From Microvelia longipes (taxonomy: Eukaryota; Arthropoda; Insecta; Hemiptera; Veliidae), in assembly GCA_018340805.1 (NCBI GenBank), contig JACMZG010001913.1:15478987-15542986 (forward strand): a stretch of 64,000 nucleotides of DNA, read 5' to 3'. Both the position numbers and the translations under genes were made by a program. Shown in pieces: positions 1-13,212 of this stretch. Under the pieces are notes generated by a model that made no database searches, was not told where the DNA came from, and was given only the letters and a program-made list of their open reading frames with translations. Numbering within the stretch: the stretch's first letter is position 1; each line of letters begins with the position of its first letter.

Positions 1-446
1 ACTTTGACAGTTCCATTTTTTTATTACTCTAAATGACTTTTTTTTCTCAAAACGGATATAAAGCAAAAAAATGGACTCCATTTTGAAACAAAGTGGAATT
101 TTAAGAGAACGATTTGTTCGAGTTGTTTTTAAAAACGCAGTTTGTTTCTAAGAGTTTTGCGTTGTAGACTGATATTAGATACTAGCTAAGTTTCTAAAAT
201 ATATACAGGGTGGACCAAAAGTCCCTCCCCGTTTTAAATTTTGAGCCGTTAGACATAAATTAAGGACTAACTTGGGCTAATTTTTTCTGTTAAGGAAACT
301 TCTTTTTAGTGGTGCAATTAACTATGGGTATCGCATAAAACACTATATTCTGTAAGAAAATGGTAAAAAGTAAATTGGAAGTAATACCTTCATTGGGCTT
401 TTTGGTCTTAGAGATTAATACTAGAAATTAGTGCACTTAGCATAGT

Positions 447-1050
447 TTTGTTTAAGACTGCTATTTTGGCTGGAATAAGTGCCCAAAGTGTAAGAATTGG
501 ACATTTTAATTCAAAATTAAAGCATAAGTATTGTAGCTTATGTTACAAAAAACCAGCCTCTTGGCGCTTCGCACTGCGTCCGCAACACGGCGTTGGCTCT
601 GGAGGCCCTATTGCGGCCTCCGTGCTTCACTGTAACCGCTTCGCGGCCACATGGTTATGGTCCTATATCAGTTCATCATATAACTAGTTAATATAAGTGG
701 CATACTGCCACAATATAAGCGACTTTTCAAATGTATTGGTCACAAAACGTGATTTGTTTACATTATGTCTTTTATGTCAATCAATAAAAAACAAACTAGT
801 ACTAATAATAAAATGAAATTTCATATTTTTGATAACCGTACATAGTGCAGCACAGTGTAAAAAAAATCAGCCCTATCTAAACACTTTACGAAGATTTGTG
901 ATTTTTTGAAGTATTTGTGGGGTCATTACTGTGGGTTAATAACGTCACACATATTTTATAAACAATATGGTTCTGGACATTAACAAGGTTAATTTTTTTT
1001 ACTACCCCACGAAAGCTTTCGAAGTTAGCATGCAGAACAAAAATTTTTAC
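447..1050 (+). repeat. Left arm of a long inverted repeat
   Basis: Matches 6742-7327 in reverse orientation. It contains a GC-rich segment (555-655), GTGGCATACTGCCAC (697-711), GTTTACATTATG, and ends GTTAGCATGCAGAAC before CTTACATACATA and a TA array. A dispersed family member; the ORF across it is not a gene. Confidence 0.75.
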
Positions 1051-1665
1051 TTACATACATAAATAAATATATACAAATATATAATAATATATATATATAT
1101 ATATATAATATTATAATATATTAATTATATATATATATATATATATAATTATATACTATATATAAACCCTAACAATGTATATATAGTCTAGATCTAGATC
1201 ATGAATCACTTTGAACCTCTTATTAGCGGTTTAAGATATTTAATATTCTGGTCAATACCATTCGAATTATAGTCTGCGATTAAATAAGCAGTTAAATACG
1301 ATGTACACTGAACAGTGCTTTACGAATTTTTACAGTTTGTGATTACAATATATGATTTTTATTACCCTTACTAAATAGCTATTGAGTTATATTACGCGGA
1401 ATTCAAAGTCAGATAATTATATGCTTTAATTAAAGAAAATATCCTCCCACACATTGTTACTTTTCCTCATTATACCGTAGGTATATAGGAAAAGTATTGT
1501 GTTGCAAATAAATTAAAAACCGAGATGAAACTGGAATTATCCGTTTCAGGCGTTTTCAAGGCCTCCTGAGTGGTTTTTGCAAAGTAAAAATCAATCGCAG
1601 AATCAATGGCATAAGCGCAATAATTAATTGTATGAGGTCACATTCCTGCTTCAATTTGTCGATTT

Positions 1666-1747
1666 AGGCCCGTATTAAAAGACATTTTCCTAACATTCTC
1701 CTTAAGGAACAAGGGAATGTTAGGAAAATGTCTTTGAATACGGGCCT
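1666..1747. mobile_element. 82-bp perfect-hairpin mini-MITE
   Basis: AGGCCCGTATTAAAAGACAT opens a palindrome centred on CCTTAAGGAACAAGG and closes with ATACGGGCCT. Flanked by TTA on both sides (1664-1666 and 1747-1749), a Harbinger-like 3-bp target duplication. The second copy is at 47720-47800. Confidence 0.7.
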
Positions 1748-2323
1748 TAGACTCATTACAAACAAAAATAAAGTTTGACAGCTTAATTGCTTTATGTGTA
1801 GAATCCCACTCTCTTCTACTTCTGTTATTTGGACTACCTCAGAAGCATAATTTTCTAATCAAATTCGCTAAAAGCCACATAAATAATAGTTAAAATAATT
1901 CTTTATCAGACAATTACAGAACTGTTGCGCGGTTTTATTTATTTTTAATAGATATTAAGTAAAAATATTAGAGACTTCTCGGTACTTTATTGATATTTAT
2001 CGTTATAATGTAACAGCTATTATGATAGCTTAAAATACAGATCATAATTGAAAGACTATTTTTATGGTATCAGAGATAAGAGAAGTTAACTTAGACTCTT
2101 GAAGTGGTAGACGGGCAAATTGTCTCTTTTAAGTTGAATTACGTGATTGAAAACCTTCTTCGTTCTGAATACATTTCCTACTCAAGCGAATTTCTTTTAT
2201 AGAATTCTTTAATGAGGAAAGAATGTGACATGTTTGATACGTCACTATGACGCTACTATGGTATCATGTTAGGATATCAAAATTTAGGTCTTCCGGTGAT
2301 GACCGCGTTAATGTAGATGAAGA

Positions 2324-2365
2324 ATCCGACGTTTCACTTCTACTGTGAGAGGCATCTGCAGGGAT
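2324..2365 (-). ncRNA. Decayed type I hammerhead-like motif, F1 left arm
   Basis: Same 42-nt layout as the right arm. Its stem II has C-G to U-A changes on both sides relative to the right arm, so pairing is kept. Confidence 0.45.
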
Positions 2366-2454
2366 ATAGGACATTATGGATAGAAACAGGATGCTCTACA
2401 AAACCGAACAGTTCAGTTTTGTAGAGCATTGTGTTTCTATCCATAATGTCCTAT

Positions 2455-2496
2455 ATCCTTAATGATGCCTCCCACGGTGGAAGCGAAACGTCGGAT
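2455..2496 (+). ncRNA. Decayed type I hammerhead-like motif, F1 right arm
   Basis: Order: ATCC, TTAATGA (core, two changes from CTGATGA), T, an imperfect stem II from 2467 to 2484, GAAA, CG, T, C, GGAT. ATCC pairs with GGAT as stem I, and ACGU is a palindromic stem III with a GUC cleavage triplet. The other arm (2365-2324) has CTGCAGA at the core, so the two arms have decayed independently from a likely CTGATGA. Confidence 0.5.
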
Positions 2497-2639
2497 TCTT
2501 CATCTACATTAACGCGGTCTCCACCGGGAGACCTAAATTTTCATGACAATAACCGCGGAAGCCTACGCAGTTTGCTGTTGACGTCGGAAACATGTCACAT
2601 TCTTCCCTCATTAAAGAATTCTTTAATTCTTAATTATCA

Positions 2640-3680
2640 GATTAACACCTGTAATATCATCACGTTTTGTATAGCGTTTTGTAACAGGTCGGCTGTTAAG
2701 GCTAAAAATAATTTTTTTGCCTAAACAGAGAATTTTATTGTATGACAATATAAATGATACAATGTGTCCCAATAATGAGGAGAAAAATTATTACATTTAT
2801 TTCTTCCTTAATTCAGGCTAATCAAATAACTCGGAATACGTGCGATTTCAGTCATGAAAAAACATCTTTTAGTGTTAAATTTATGAAGAGGAAGAAACTA
2901 TGAAATTGATGAGGAATCTTCCTCATCCATTTCATGTTTCTACTGAATTAATTTACAATAATCACTGCCATGTCTGTCATTTTCATGTCCTTTACCAACA
3001 CCCTTTCAGCCGAAAGCTGTCAGGATATTTACAAAGAAAGATTTGTTTCATCTATTTCGTGGAACCAGTGAGACATCTTTATCCATTTATTTCTTACCAT
3101 TCAATGACTATTTCTTCATTATATCAAAAACTATTTTGTTTTAAGTCATACTTATTTGTTTCTAATTCTTTAACTTCTGACTTCTAAATTATTAAACAAA
3201 ATAACTGAACTAAATTCATTTGACTGTTTAATTCTAAGTAATTTCCTGTCTTCTGGACGCCATACGTTTTACAATTTATCGAATTTACATAAGTTTCAAC
3301 AATTAAAAAAATTGAATCTTTGCGAGAATTTTTATCAGAAAATGACGCTTATGAGGTTGTTCATAAGACGGGAGTGGAGAAAGGATTATAGGCGTGGTGC
3401 ACCATATCTCTCGAATCATAAAAATAACAGGAAACCAAAAATACGGTCAGATAAATTCAAATTTCGACTTGGATATCGTTCTTGATACTTTCTGAGGCGC
3501 TGAATAAAATGGAACCCATTTGGAGTTAATACGACCTCTGTATGTAACTAAAAAGTTGAAAAATGGTGATAAATAACCGAAAATCATAAAATTGGATGAG
3601 TAAATAACAAAATGTTACTGAGAGCATTATTTCAACATATTGTTTTTATACTTAATTTTGAGGCATCCCAAAACCAAATC
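2640..3680. other. Intergenic or intronic AT-rich stretch
   Basis: No coding signal. 3380-3560 is a diverged member of a repeat also seen near 20960, 33480 and 49070 (phrases like GGCGCTGAATAAAATGGA). Confidence 0.6.
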
Positions 3681-3705
3681 CAACACGTTAACGTGTTGAA
3701 ATTAG

Positions 3706-3792
<87 letters not shown>
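3681..3792. repeat. 18-bp palindrome followed by a (TA)n array
   Basis: CAACACGTTAACGTGTTG (3681-3698) is a perfect palindrome, 10 bases before an 85-bp TA run. Confidence 0.9.
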
Positions 3793-3795
<3 letters not shown>

Positions 3796-3964
3796 CTTGT
3801 AATAATAAATATTTTCGGAAACAGGTGGTTAATTTATATTGATCCCCTCCCCCCACCATTTTGAATCCTTTCTTCACTTCCGTCATTCCAGAACGAAATT
3901 CGCTTAACACGCAGGTTCCTATGAGTGTTTTTTTTCTAGAGAGAGGTGTAAAATTGGTCGTCAT

Positions 3965-5231
3965 TGTGACGTTAGTAATTGAACTACCCCTTCTTTAGCA
4001 AATCGATCAAAAACTACCCCTTTTATAATTGAAATCTATTGGTTTCAAGGGAATGCCGCCTCGTCCTGAGGAAAAAAGCGTCAGTTTTATAGAACCCGGA
4101 GATAGAACATGCTATTAAAATCACTGTGAATTAGAAATAGATTCAATCACAGCTTTGATTCCAACCTATCTGAATACATTTCTACTTATTATTTCCTTTG
4201 GAGCCTTTTCATCATTTTTTATATTGTGTAATCCTTTTTTTTATTAAAATTTTATTCTTTAATGTTAATGGTATTAGTCTCCATTTATCTGTGATAAATG
4301 TAGACGTATTTATTTATTTTTTAATGTATTTATTTATAGTTAAGAATTTTTATTTAATAGTGTCCATTATTTAATAAACAAGCTTTATTATTTTTTTCAT
4401 CTGGTGTAATTTATAAAATTATTATACAGTTTTTAAAACATATCCATGTTTATATATTACTTCTTGTTTAGGTTTTTGCTCGTATATATATTTTATACTG
4501 AATCCAAATTTTTATAATAAACTTCCGCCTTTCAACGCCTACAGATCCTAAAACATTATTTAATTAATTTTATAAAAATAAAATATTCATGGCATTTCTT
4601 AACACTTAAAATTTATTAAATTTTCCCATAAGGCAAAAAAAAAATAAGTCGGTGTCTTAGAGTTATATACAAGGATGCGTGTGCACTTTTTTTTGGGGAA
4701 AACGTTAAAGGCTAAACGTTATTTAGAGAAAAAACTTTGGATAAAAACTTATTTGGAGGTACTATATGTTAAGAGGATTTGGATTGTAAAGGAAAGCATA
4801 AGACCCTTAGTCTCATCCTCTTCTTAAACGTTTTGTCTAAAGCCATTTATTAGGCACTTATAAGTGCCCAAGCTTCATAATATGAACTATTTATTAAGTA
4901 AAATATTTCAAAACGCAAAAAAATTAACTTAAAATGCTTTTGAGTTCAAACTTTCTGTCGCTTTAAGAGTTTTAAGCCAGCATAAGATTAACTACATCCA
5001 CGGCTAGTATAGTTCTCGAGGTAGTTAGGTTTGAAATTTGATCTCGTGTGTTTTCAGTCTGATATGAAAAGCTTGTCTCTTAATTCACTTGAGAATCTAT
5101 CGGATTGGACTTTGATGGTCCTGTGGTTGGTAAAATGGGAAATGAAAAGGTATTGTGGTATGTGGGAAGGTTTCAATATTGTTGTGTCCATAAAATCTAT
5201 CACGCTGAAGAGGTGAGTGAAATTAGTGAAG
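3965..5231. other. Unannotated stretch
   Basis: AT-rich with poly-T runs. I see no supported gene, RNA or transposon end here. Confidence 0.6.
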
Positions 5232-5243
5232 TCCTTAAGTTTT

Positions 5244-5589
5244 CACAATATAATTGTGCGAGAGATACCTAGGAAATGTAACAAGCAAAATGCAATACTA
5301 CATCTAGGAATTGTTCCATCATTCGACATTCGTCATCATTGATGGCTCGACATAATGTCATGTCCCACTCTGTTTCGTTACGTCTAACTCTTCAGGGCGC
5401 CGACAGAGCCTGAACAGAGAAACAGAGTGGGACATGACATTATGTCGAGCCATCAATGATGAAGAATGATGGAACAGTTCCCAGATGTAGCATTGCATTT
5501 TGCTTGTTACATTTCCTAGGTGTCTCTAGCACAATTATATTGTGTCAACTATTCATGTTTTGCAAAACTCGGTAGTATCAAATGATATA
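5244..5589. mobile_element. Foldback element A1 with type III hammerhead-like core
   Basis: Ends CACAATATAATTGTGC (5244) and GCACAATTATATTGTG (5529-5544) are inverted. A one-sided 45-nt tail with GTTTTGCAAAACTCGGTAG follows to 5589. The 12-bp target duplication TCCTTAAGTTTT is at 5232-5243 and 5590-5601. Arms are about 150 bp. The left arm keeps a hammerhead core on the minus strand (5408-5368); the right arm has lost part of it by deletion. Confidence 0.8.
5368..5408 (-). ncRNA. Type III hammerhead-like ribozyme candidate, A1
   Basis: 41 nt on the minus strand: CUCUGU (stem III), C, GGCGCC (stem I position), CUGAAGA (fits CUGANGA), GUUA-GACG-UAAC (stem II), GAA, ACAGAG (stem III). The cleavage triplet would be GUC. 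Compared with the 37.4-kb copy the stem II loop differs (GACG against GAAG) while the stem is kept. Stem I is a loopless palindrome, so a monomer should fold poorly. Confidence 0.6.
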
Positions 5590-5601
5590 TCCTTAAGTTT
5601 T

Positions 5602-6350
5602 GCCAAATTTTGTTGAGGAGGAGTGGTTAAGGAGACCGTCAAATTAAGTCCTGAGACGTAACGCCTCTGAAATCCACTCTCTGAAATTAATAGAGGATCA
5701 AATCCAAACGTGACGTAATTCACGTCACGTTGAATTAACAGACAAGATGAAAACATAAAATAGGGAAGCTTGTTCGCATATTAGGTTGCTTGTTTTGAAA
5801 TTAAAATTATTTTCTCCAATAAATTAATTTAGATTACATTCATAGATATTTACGTTTAAAAATACATTGTACGAACTAGAATCAAATAAATATTTAGAGG
5901 AAGAGAAATTTACTGGAATGAATCATTTTAAAATTAGATTTGTTTACTCTGATTATAAAGTTAAAGAACTCAGAGACGGGATGTGAGAAAAGTTTTACCA
6001 GTTCGTTTTGAAACTCCTACTCACTGCTGACTTTCCTTTAAATAATTTTTTTTTTCAATTTCTAAAAATAAATTTCGCTTTCAGTTTGTGTAAAAGATGA
6101 AGTAGACTCGATTCAAAAATTTATAAGACTTGTTGGTTCTGTGATTTAATTAGTTGGGGTAAAAAGTAACATAGTCCGAGACTTCTATACCTAAGAGTAT
6201 ATAGAATTGGCTCAATTGCATTGAGCCAACAGGATCTATAAGTACCTGTTGATCCAAAGAATTTGAGGCAATGGCGAAGGCAGAGAGACTAAGGGATCAG
6301 GTACCTGCATCGATCAATTTTTTCCCTCACCCGCTCACATGCATAACGAA
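5602..6350. other. Unannotated stretch
   Basis: Only a short palindrome CTCAATTGCATTGAG (6211-6225) followed by further unique sequence. No gene. Confidence 0.5.
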
Positions 6351-6469
6351 CATGTGGATTATTAGAATTATTCTAATATTTGATTGGCTGTTGGCCCAAC
6401 TATGCTAGCATTTAATTGCCTAACAATCATTTTCTTAGGGCCTGTTGTCATTCATCTGTCTAATAGTGG

Positions 6470-6700
<231 letters not shown>

Positions 6701-6741
6701 ATGTATATATTTATTTATGTATGTATGTAAGTAAAACATTT

Positions 6742-7327
6742 TTGTTCCTGGCATGATAACTTTCGAAAGCTTTCGTGGATCGTAAAAAAAATTAACCTTG
6801 TTAATGTCCAGAACCATATTGTTTATAAAATATGTGTGACGTTATTAACCCACAGTAATGACCCCACAAATACTTCAAAAAATCACAAATCTTCATAAAG
6901 TGTTTAGATAGGGCTGGTTTTTTTTACACATGTGCTGCTCTATGTACGGTTATCAAAAATATGAAATTTCATATTATTATTAGTACTAGTTTGTTTTTTA
7001 TTGATTGACATAAAAGACATAATGTAAACAAATCACGTTTTGTGACCAATACATTTGAAAAGTCGCTTATATTTGGCAGTATGCCACTTATATTAACTAG
7101 TTATATGATGAATTGATATAGGACCACAACCATGTGGCCGCGAAGCGGCAACAGTGAAGCACGGAGGCCGCAATAGGGCCTCCAGAGCCAACGCCGTGTT
7201 GCGGACGCAGTGCGAAGCGCCAAGGCCATGGTGCGGCCAAGAGGCTGAGGGTTTTTTGTTTAACATAAGCTACAATACTTATGCTTTAATTTGAATTAAA
7301 ATGTCCAATTCTTACACTTTGGCACTC
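6742..7327 (-). repeat. Right arm of the long inverted repeat
   Basis: Reverse-oriented copy of 447-1050, again ending in the CATACATA/TA array on its outer side. It is followed at 7338-7465 by a duplicate of 6350-6475 (AACATGTGGATTATTAGAAT to CTAATAGTGGCC). Confidence 0.75.
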
Positions 7328-7465
7328 CAAAATATCCACGAACATGTGGATTATTAGAATTATTCTAATATTTGATTGGCTGTTGGCCCAACTATGCTAG
7401 CATTTAATTGCCTAACTATCATTTTCTTAGGGCCTGTTGTCATTCATCTTGTCTAATAGTGGCCT

Positions 7466-7547
<82 letters not shown>

Positions 7548-7549
7548 GT

Positions 7550-8418
7550 GTGAGTGTTTCAATTATTAGATCACACACTGATCTGTACACAATCACTGTA
7601 TCTTTCAAATACAATAATATCTTGTTAAATTAATTATTTCAACGATTTTTAAGGATATCAATCAAAAATATAACTAAGAATGAATAAAAACTTGCTTTTA
7701 CTTGGCTTTCAATAAAATTGTCGAACGTTACCAATTGAATTTGACAAGTTTTAAACGGTAAACATATTATATAGTGACAAGTCAGTTTGTGTCAATGTAT
7801 ACATAATCGTCAGTTTTTAATTGATTTAAAACTTGGCTACAAAGTTATTAACTTGCGATTTGCGCAAATGAGACCTCATTACATATTTTCACTTTTTAAT
7901 CAGTCTATGCATAGATAAACAATATTAACATAAGTGGTTCACTCCCGAGTGTTGTGGGAACACTCAATTGACAAATTTTTGTTAATGATTTAAGTTGGGG
8001 GCCTCATCACTAGAGTCTTGAAGAGCGCTAGTAGTAAAAATCTATTTGCTCTATTCTCTACTAGATTGTGCTGTAGTATTTTTTTAAGTACGAACAGTTG
8101 CCAATCGTCATGTAAAATAAAATAAAAGTAAACAAAGATCTATAGTAATTCCAAAATACTTAAAGTAAGCTGTTAATGTCACGTATTATACTGATACTTA
8201 ATATAATACATAGATTAATACAAATAAAAATTTGAGTGAACCATCTATGTTAATATTGTTTATTTATGAGTCTAAGTATGTTACCTCTACTAATGCAGCT
8301 GATGGCTAGTTTTTCTGCTCTCCGTGTTTATTGTATACATTCTTTGTTTATTGTATCTTAAATTATTGTTTTGTTTACTTACAAATGACTACGTAATTAT
8401 TTATAAATAATCTAAACA
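7550..8418. other. Unannotated stretch
   Basis: ATAAACAATATTAACATA (7914-7931) recurs inverted at 8249-8266 (TATGTTAATATTGTTTAT), bracketing about 320 bp: possibly a decayed MITE. No gene. Confidence 0.5.
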
Positions 8419-9281
8419 ATGCTTTCTCTAGTTAAAAAAATATATACCTTCTTTAACATCTTCCATCTTTGCTTACCACACTATACAGTTGTGAATTTTG
8501 GACATTTAGCTACCTCGAGCCACTTGAAAGCTTTGATCGAAATTTTTAAAAGTTTATTATTTCTGCCTCATAGCACTTCACACTATATGCTTCGACTCGA
8601 GATAGGGTTTCTCTCTATATGAAGTAAAGATTTTAAGGCAATAAATTGTATTGGGCAAAAATTATAAAAATGAGCTCTAGAAAACTTCCTCTCCAATGTC
8701 TCTCAAAACTAATACAATTATATAATAGTCTAATAAACTTTAAAGAATATAACTGGTGTTCACTGTATAAAAATCTACTTGCTAAAATTGGTTTAGAATG
8801 TTTGATGACCCTCGATTCAGAATTGTTTGATAAGAATTTTAAAAAAATATTGAAATCCTTATATGAAAGAGTTTTTAATTCCTCTTACTCAGATCTATAC
8901 TGAAATCTCTCTCTCTTCTGTTCCCTAGGAGAACCTTAGATACAGGTCAGAGGCAATATTCATAAAATTAGAGTACTTGCTCAGCTCAGATTCTCTTGCT
9001 CTAATTTAGTTAAAATATATCTACATAATATATTAACTTAAGTTTACATGTTACGAGCAGATGAAATCTGTCCTTTGTGTACATCTCACTTAGACACTTT
9101 AAACCTCTTCCTTCTTGAATGTCCAGTAACAAATGTTCTTAGACAAAAATATATTCAACCTTTACAGACTGACTCTCTGACTGACTTACTCTACAACATG
9201 AACAAACTTTCCATTAATGATGTTTATTACTTTACTTTAACAGCGATTAAGCTAAGGCATGTGAATGATATAACTAATTAA
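8419..9281 (+). pseudogene. LINE ORF2 C-terminal remnant
   Basis: Several broken frames can be read in order. LLFLPHSTSHYMLRLE near 8560-8600 is a common C-terminal LINE block. ALENFLS/KLPLQCLSKLIQLYNS follows near 8680-8730. ADEICPLCTSHLDTLNLFLL ending in ECP near 9054-9125 is the CCHC zinc-finger-like end typical of non-LTR ORF2 proteins. Stops and frame changes separate the pieces. The clade cannot be set without a search; it is distinct from the RTE copy at 21.4 kb. Confidence 0.7.
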
Positions 9282-9468
9282 ATAATTAGTGGAGAGACTG
9301 TTGTTTATATTTATTTAATTAAATAACCTTGTTCTTCATTTATCTTGTAAGATCTCTTGCATTCTTACATATTTATTTGCATTTTTACAACTTACATATT
9401 TTTCTCGTATTTTTAGAAGATTTATTTTTCTTTTAAATTTATATATTTATATATATATATTATATAAT

Positions 9469-9540
<72 letters not shown>

Positions 9541-9554
9541 TATATATTTTCTAA

Positions 9555-9790
9555 ATATATTTGCATGTGCAAAAACTTTCCATGACATAAATTTTCATGT
9601 GCGTACATTTCTATAACATACATTTGTATGTGCGAACTTTCCATCATATACATTTGCATGTGCGTTCATTTCTATTTCGTACATTTGCATGTGCGAACTT
9701 TCCATCACATATACATTTGCATGTGCGTACATTTACATTACATATGTTTTCATTTACAGCTACATAATTTCTATTACATTCATTTGTAAC
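9555..9790. repeat. About 60-bp degenerate tandem repeat
   Basis: ACATTTGCATGTGCG and AACTTTCCATCA words alternate; roughly four copies next to the TA array at 9440-9540. Confidence 0.75.
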
Positions 9791-10271
9791 TGCGCACTTG
9801 TGCTAACTATATCATTTTATAAGTAACTTTTTTAAAGAAAAATTGAAATAAGTTTTAACTCTATCTTATGAGGTTGTGGTGGGTTAAGACAATCAAAAAT
9901 CATTTAAATTATTCGTCTCTCTAAACCATAATTGTAACTTTAGCTATATGGCAACAAACTTCTTGATTTCGCCCCCTCGCTAACTAATCAGTTCTGCCCC
10001 TACTTCAGAGGCTATTCATGCATGAGCGGGTCAAATCGATTCTACAATGGAACTCCTCGAATTCCTTTACTCGTATAAAATATATAAATAAACATTCTGT
10101 TCGTATTTCAGTACGATTTACAGACTGTGGGCGATTATATTTTGTTACTTATTTGTTTCTGTATATGAGACAGCAAAATACCCAACATTATAACAATGCA
10201 GGTTCATTTAGATGACTTTGAACTCTTTACTTCCAAATCGAATTATAAAAATTTTAATTATTCTTCTTTAT

Positions 10272-10342
<71 letters not shown>

Positions 10343-10859
10343 ATAAACGGTTGTTATAAAACTTTATATATGGGCTCACACTAAGTCTTGAACGCTTGCT
10401 CTAAAAGGAAAGATAGCATATTTCTGGTTTTATACTAGATCACATAGATAGAACTTATTACTAAAATCAATGAACTATTTTTAGAAACTTTCTATAAATA
10501 CAGCTCAAAGTAGATTTTAGACTTTAGAAATAGCAAAAATAATTAGATTTTATGTCCAAGATATTTTGAGACAATGTTGTTGTTCTTTTTTAAAAAAGGC
10601 ATGTAGGTTGTGTCATTCTTAAACTAAAATCCTAAGTAGTAAGTATGAGCCTAGCGAATCTGATATTAATTAAAATTTCTAAAGTGCCTCCCCCCTTACT
10701 CGATTATTTTAATTTTAAAATTTTATTGGAGTACTACAGATTTAACTAACTTCTTAATGCAATTCATAAATTTTTCTTGAATGATTGTAATGTGGCATTA
10801 GGTATTTATGTACCAAGAGAGTAATGGATGCTATTATTTCCCTGAGCACTTAGTAGGTT

Positions 10860-11030
10860 CCTATGTCGAAAGCCGAGGAAACTAAAGGATTCAGCTCCCG
10901 AGGCGATGCAAAGAAATTTATCTTTTTAACTTTCGAGGCAAAGCCGAGGTAGTTTTGACAATTGACCCCTATGGCGAAGCCGAGGGAGATAATTATTGCG
11001 AGGGAAAAAAGCGTTTTACTCCAAAGGTGA
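10860..11030. repeat. Short repeats of a GAAGCCGAGG word
   Basis: AAAGCCGAGG, CCCGAGGCGATG, AAAGCCGAGGTAG and GAAGCCGAGGGAG occur within 130 bp. They resemble the hairpin word family (GCGAAGC). No gene. Confidence 0.5.
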
Positions 11031-12276
11031 ATGCAATATTTTAATTTCAGACATTGACGCCATTTAATTGTTTTATATTTTTATTTCCATGTTTTGTAGC
11101 AATTTATTTTAATTTTTTTAAACAACTTCTTTTGGCCTGATTCAGTTAAAATGTTTTTTGGTCTTACCGCTTAAAAGTTTTGGGTTTACCGCTTTTAGAA
11201 AAGTGTTAAAAAATTGATTGGTTCGCCTTAAAAATTTAGAGGATAGTGCTACCAAAAAAATAAAAAAATCCCCCATCTATAAGTTTTTTGGGCTCAAATC
11301 TCAATTATAGGAAATAATTTTTACTCACATGGGAGAAAAAATAAAATTTTTCATCATTGGGAGTGAATAGTACCTATTTCTCCCTTGGTTAGTAAAAAGT
11401 AACTTTTTCTCCCTCGTGCAAAATGCTTTATTACTCTCTAAAAACTACTCAATTAACCTAACATTATGTACCGTCAGGAGAAAATATATTTTTATATATC
11501 CTGACATTAGTGTGACAATAAACTTTTCAATTAATGTAAAGAAGCTTAGTTACAATTTTAATGCTTGAAATTAATTTATTACGCATAATAACTTGTTTGA
11601 ATACTAATAAATTAAACGCATGTAATGTACATAGAGTGAATAAATACATGGAGAGGAATGTTAGAGACGAATATTCATAACGTAGAGTGAATTACATTTC
11701 CTTATGTCTCTCGTCTTTTCTAATTTTCTTATTGTTTCTGTATTTTACAGAGACAAAAATCTTGTGTTAAATTATAACATAATTAAATCCGTCTTAATTA
11801 GATTGCTAGTTTCTAATGATTATATTTTCAAATGCGTGAAAATATGAACCGTAAATGTGTGAGATAATAAAATTTGGTTCTTAAGTTAAAATAATGTGGT
11901 ATTAATTAAATAAAATAATGGTATGCCTTGATTTTATCTCAGTTTCAATTTTATCCAGTTTCAAGTAATAGGTGGATAATAGAAATGTATAAAATGTAAA
12001 TTGGAATTACGTAGTTCAGTAATTTTATAACTCGAATGCAATATAATTTGTTAGTATAAGATACTCGTAAGGATTTAAAACTAGGGAAGTTTAACTTCAC
12101 AATAAACCACGTGATAGTCTTGTTCCTTATAGCAAATTTCCTTTGCATAAAAATCGCAAATAATGTGGCTTGTGTGGCGGGATGTGTAACAAATTCGTTT
12201 CACATTTGTTACACTTTAGATACACAATTACACTCACACACATGCACACACTCATTATAATATATATACATCCCAA

Positions 12277-12281
<5 letters not shown>
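11031..12281. other. Unannotated stretch
   Basis: AT-rich, no coding signal. A few lines (11260-11480) have the look of a decayed dispersed repeat, with no defined ends. Confidence 0.5.
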
Positions 12282-12338
<57 letters not shown>

Positions 12339-13007
12339 GCCCTCAAATATTATGATGAACCATGACCTTTAAATATAGAGATAGGAGGATACATTTGTTT
12401 TTGAGTAATTAAATTGATTTAAAAATTATATAAAATACTTATTTATTTTCAAACCCCAGATTAAATTATTCATATAAATAAATAATGAATTCAAACAATG
12501 AGTATTTATTTGAATTAAAATGTATTTATCTTAATAAATGTATTCACCTGTATAAAAAGCATATTAATCTAACTAAATATATTTTTCTAAAAAAATTAAG
12601 AACATGCCATATATCATGGTATCCAATTAACGCATTGTACAGGCCAGAATAATGATAATACCATATTTGTTATGATTCAGATAAAAGCCGTGGTCGTTGT
12701 TGGGGAATTTAATAGATTTTTTGTGTGTTAAAATGTTTCTAACCAAGCACCAAAACGTGGTTGGTTAACACAAGAAAGTAAAAATAAGATAAGTTATTGC
12801 GCTTGATGATCTTAGCTTCATTTAGAAAAGAAATATAGTCATTTCTAAAGTAGATATTTTATTTATTTACTTAATAAATAAACCCAACAGCATAAGGCAA
12901 GGAAATGGGACACTCACCAACTTTTATACATTAAAAAACATAAAAAAATTAGAGTAAAAAAGATTTAAATTTAAAAAAATAAATAAAAATACAATACAGA
13001 TATATAA

Positions 13008-13130
<123 letters not shown>

Positions 13131-13212
13131 ATTTAAATTTTGTATTAAGCCGTGTTTTATCTCACTTTCTCATTATTTGGAGAATCTAATTTTTTTTTTT
13201 TACGCTTTAACC

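Larger units (their letters stand above)
2214..2615. mobile_element. Foldback element F1 with hammerhead-like cores (Penelope-like terminal repeats)
   Basis: Two inverted arms of about 200 bp around a short spacer near 2400. The direct repeat GAATTCTTTAAT at 2202-2213 and 2616-2627 is a likely 12-bp target duplication. It is itself part-palindromic, so this is less certain than for the other elements. Each arm carries a decayed type I hammerhead-like motif (2455-2496 plus; 2365-2324 minus). Confidence 0.7.

Noticed and set aside
2431..2724. 97-residue frame across foldback F1
   Set aside because: It runs through an inverted-repeat arm with no protein-like pattern.
5031..5216. Short open frame beginning MKFDLVCFQSDMKSLSLNSL
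   Set aside because: No homology recognised, no splice context, and it abuts a transposon insertion site.
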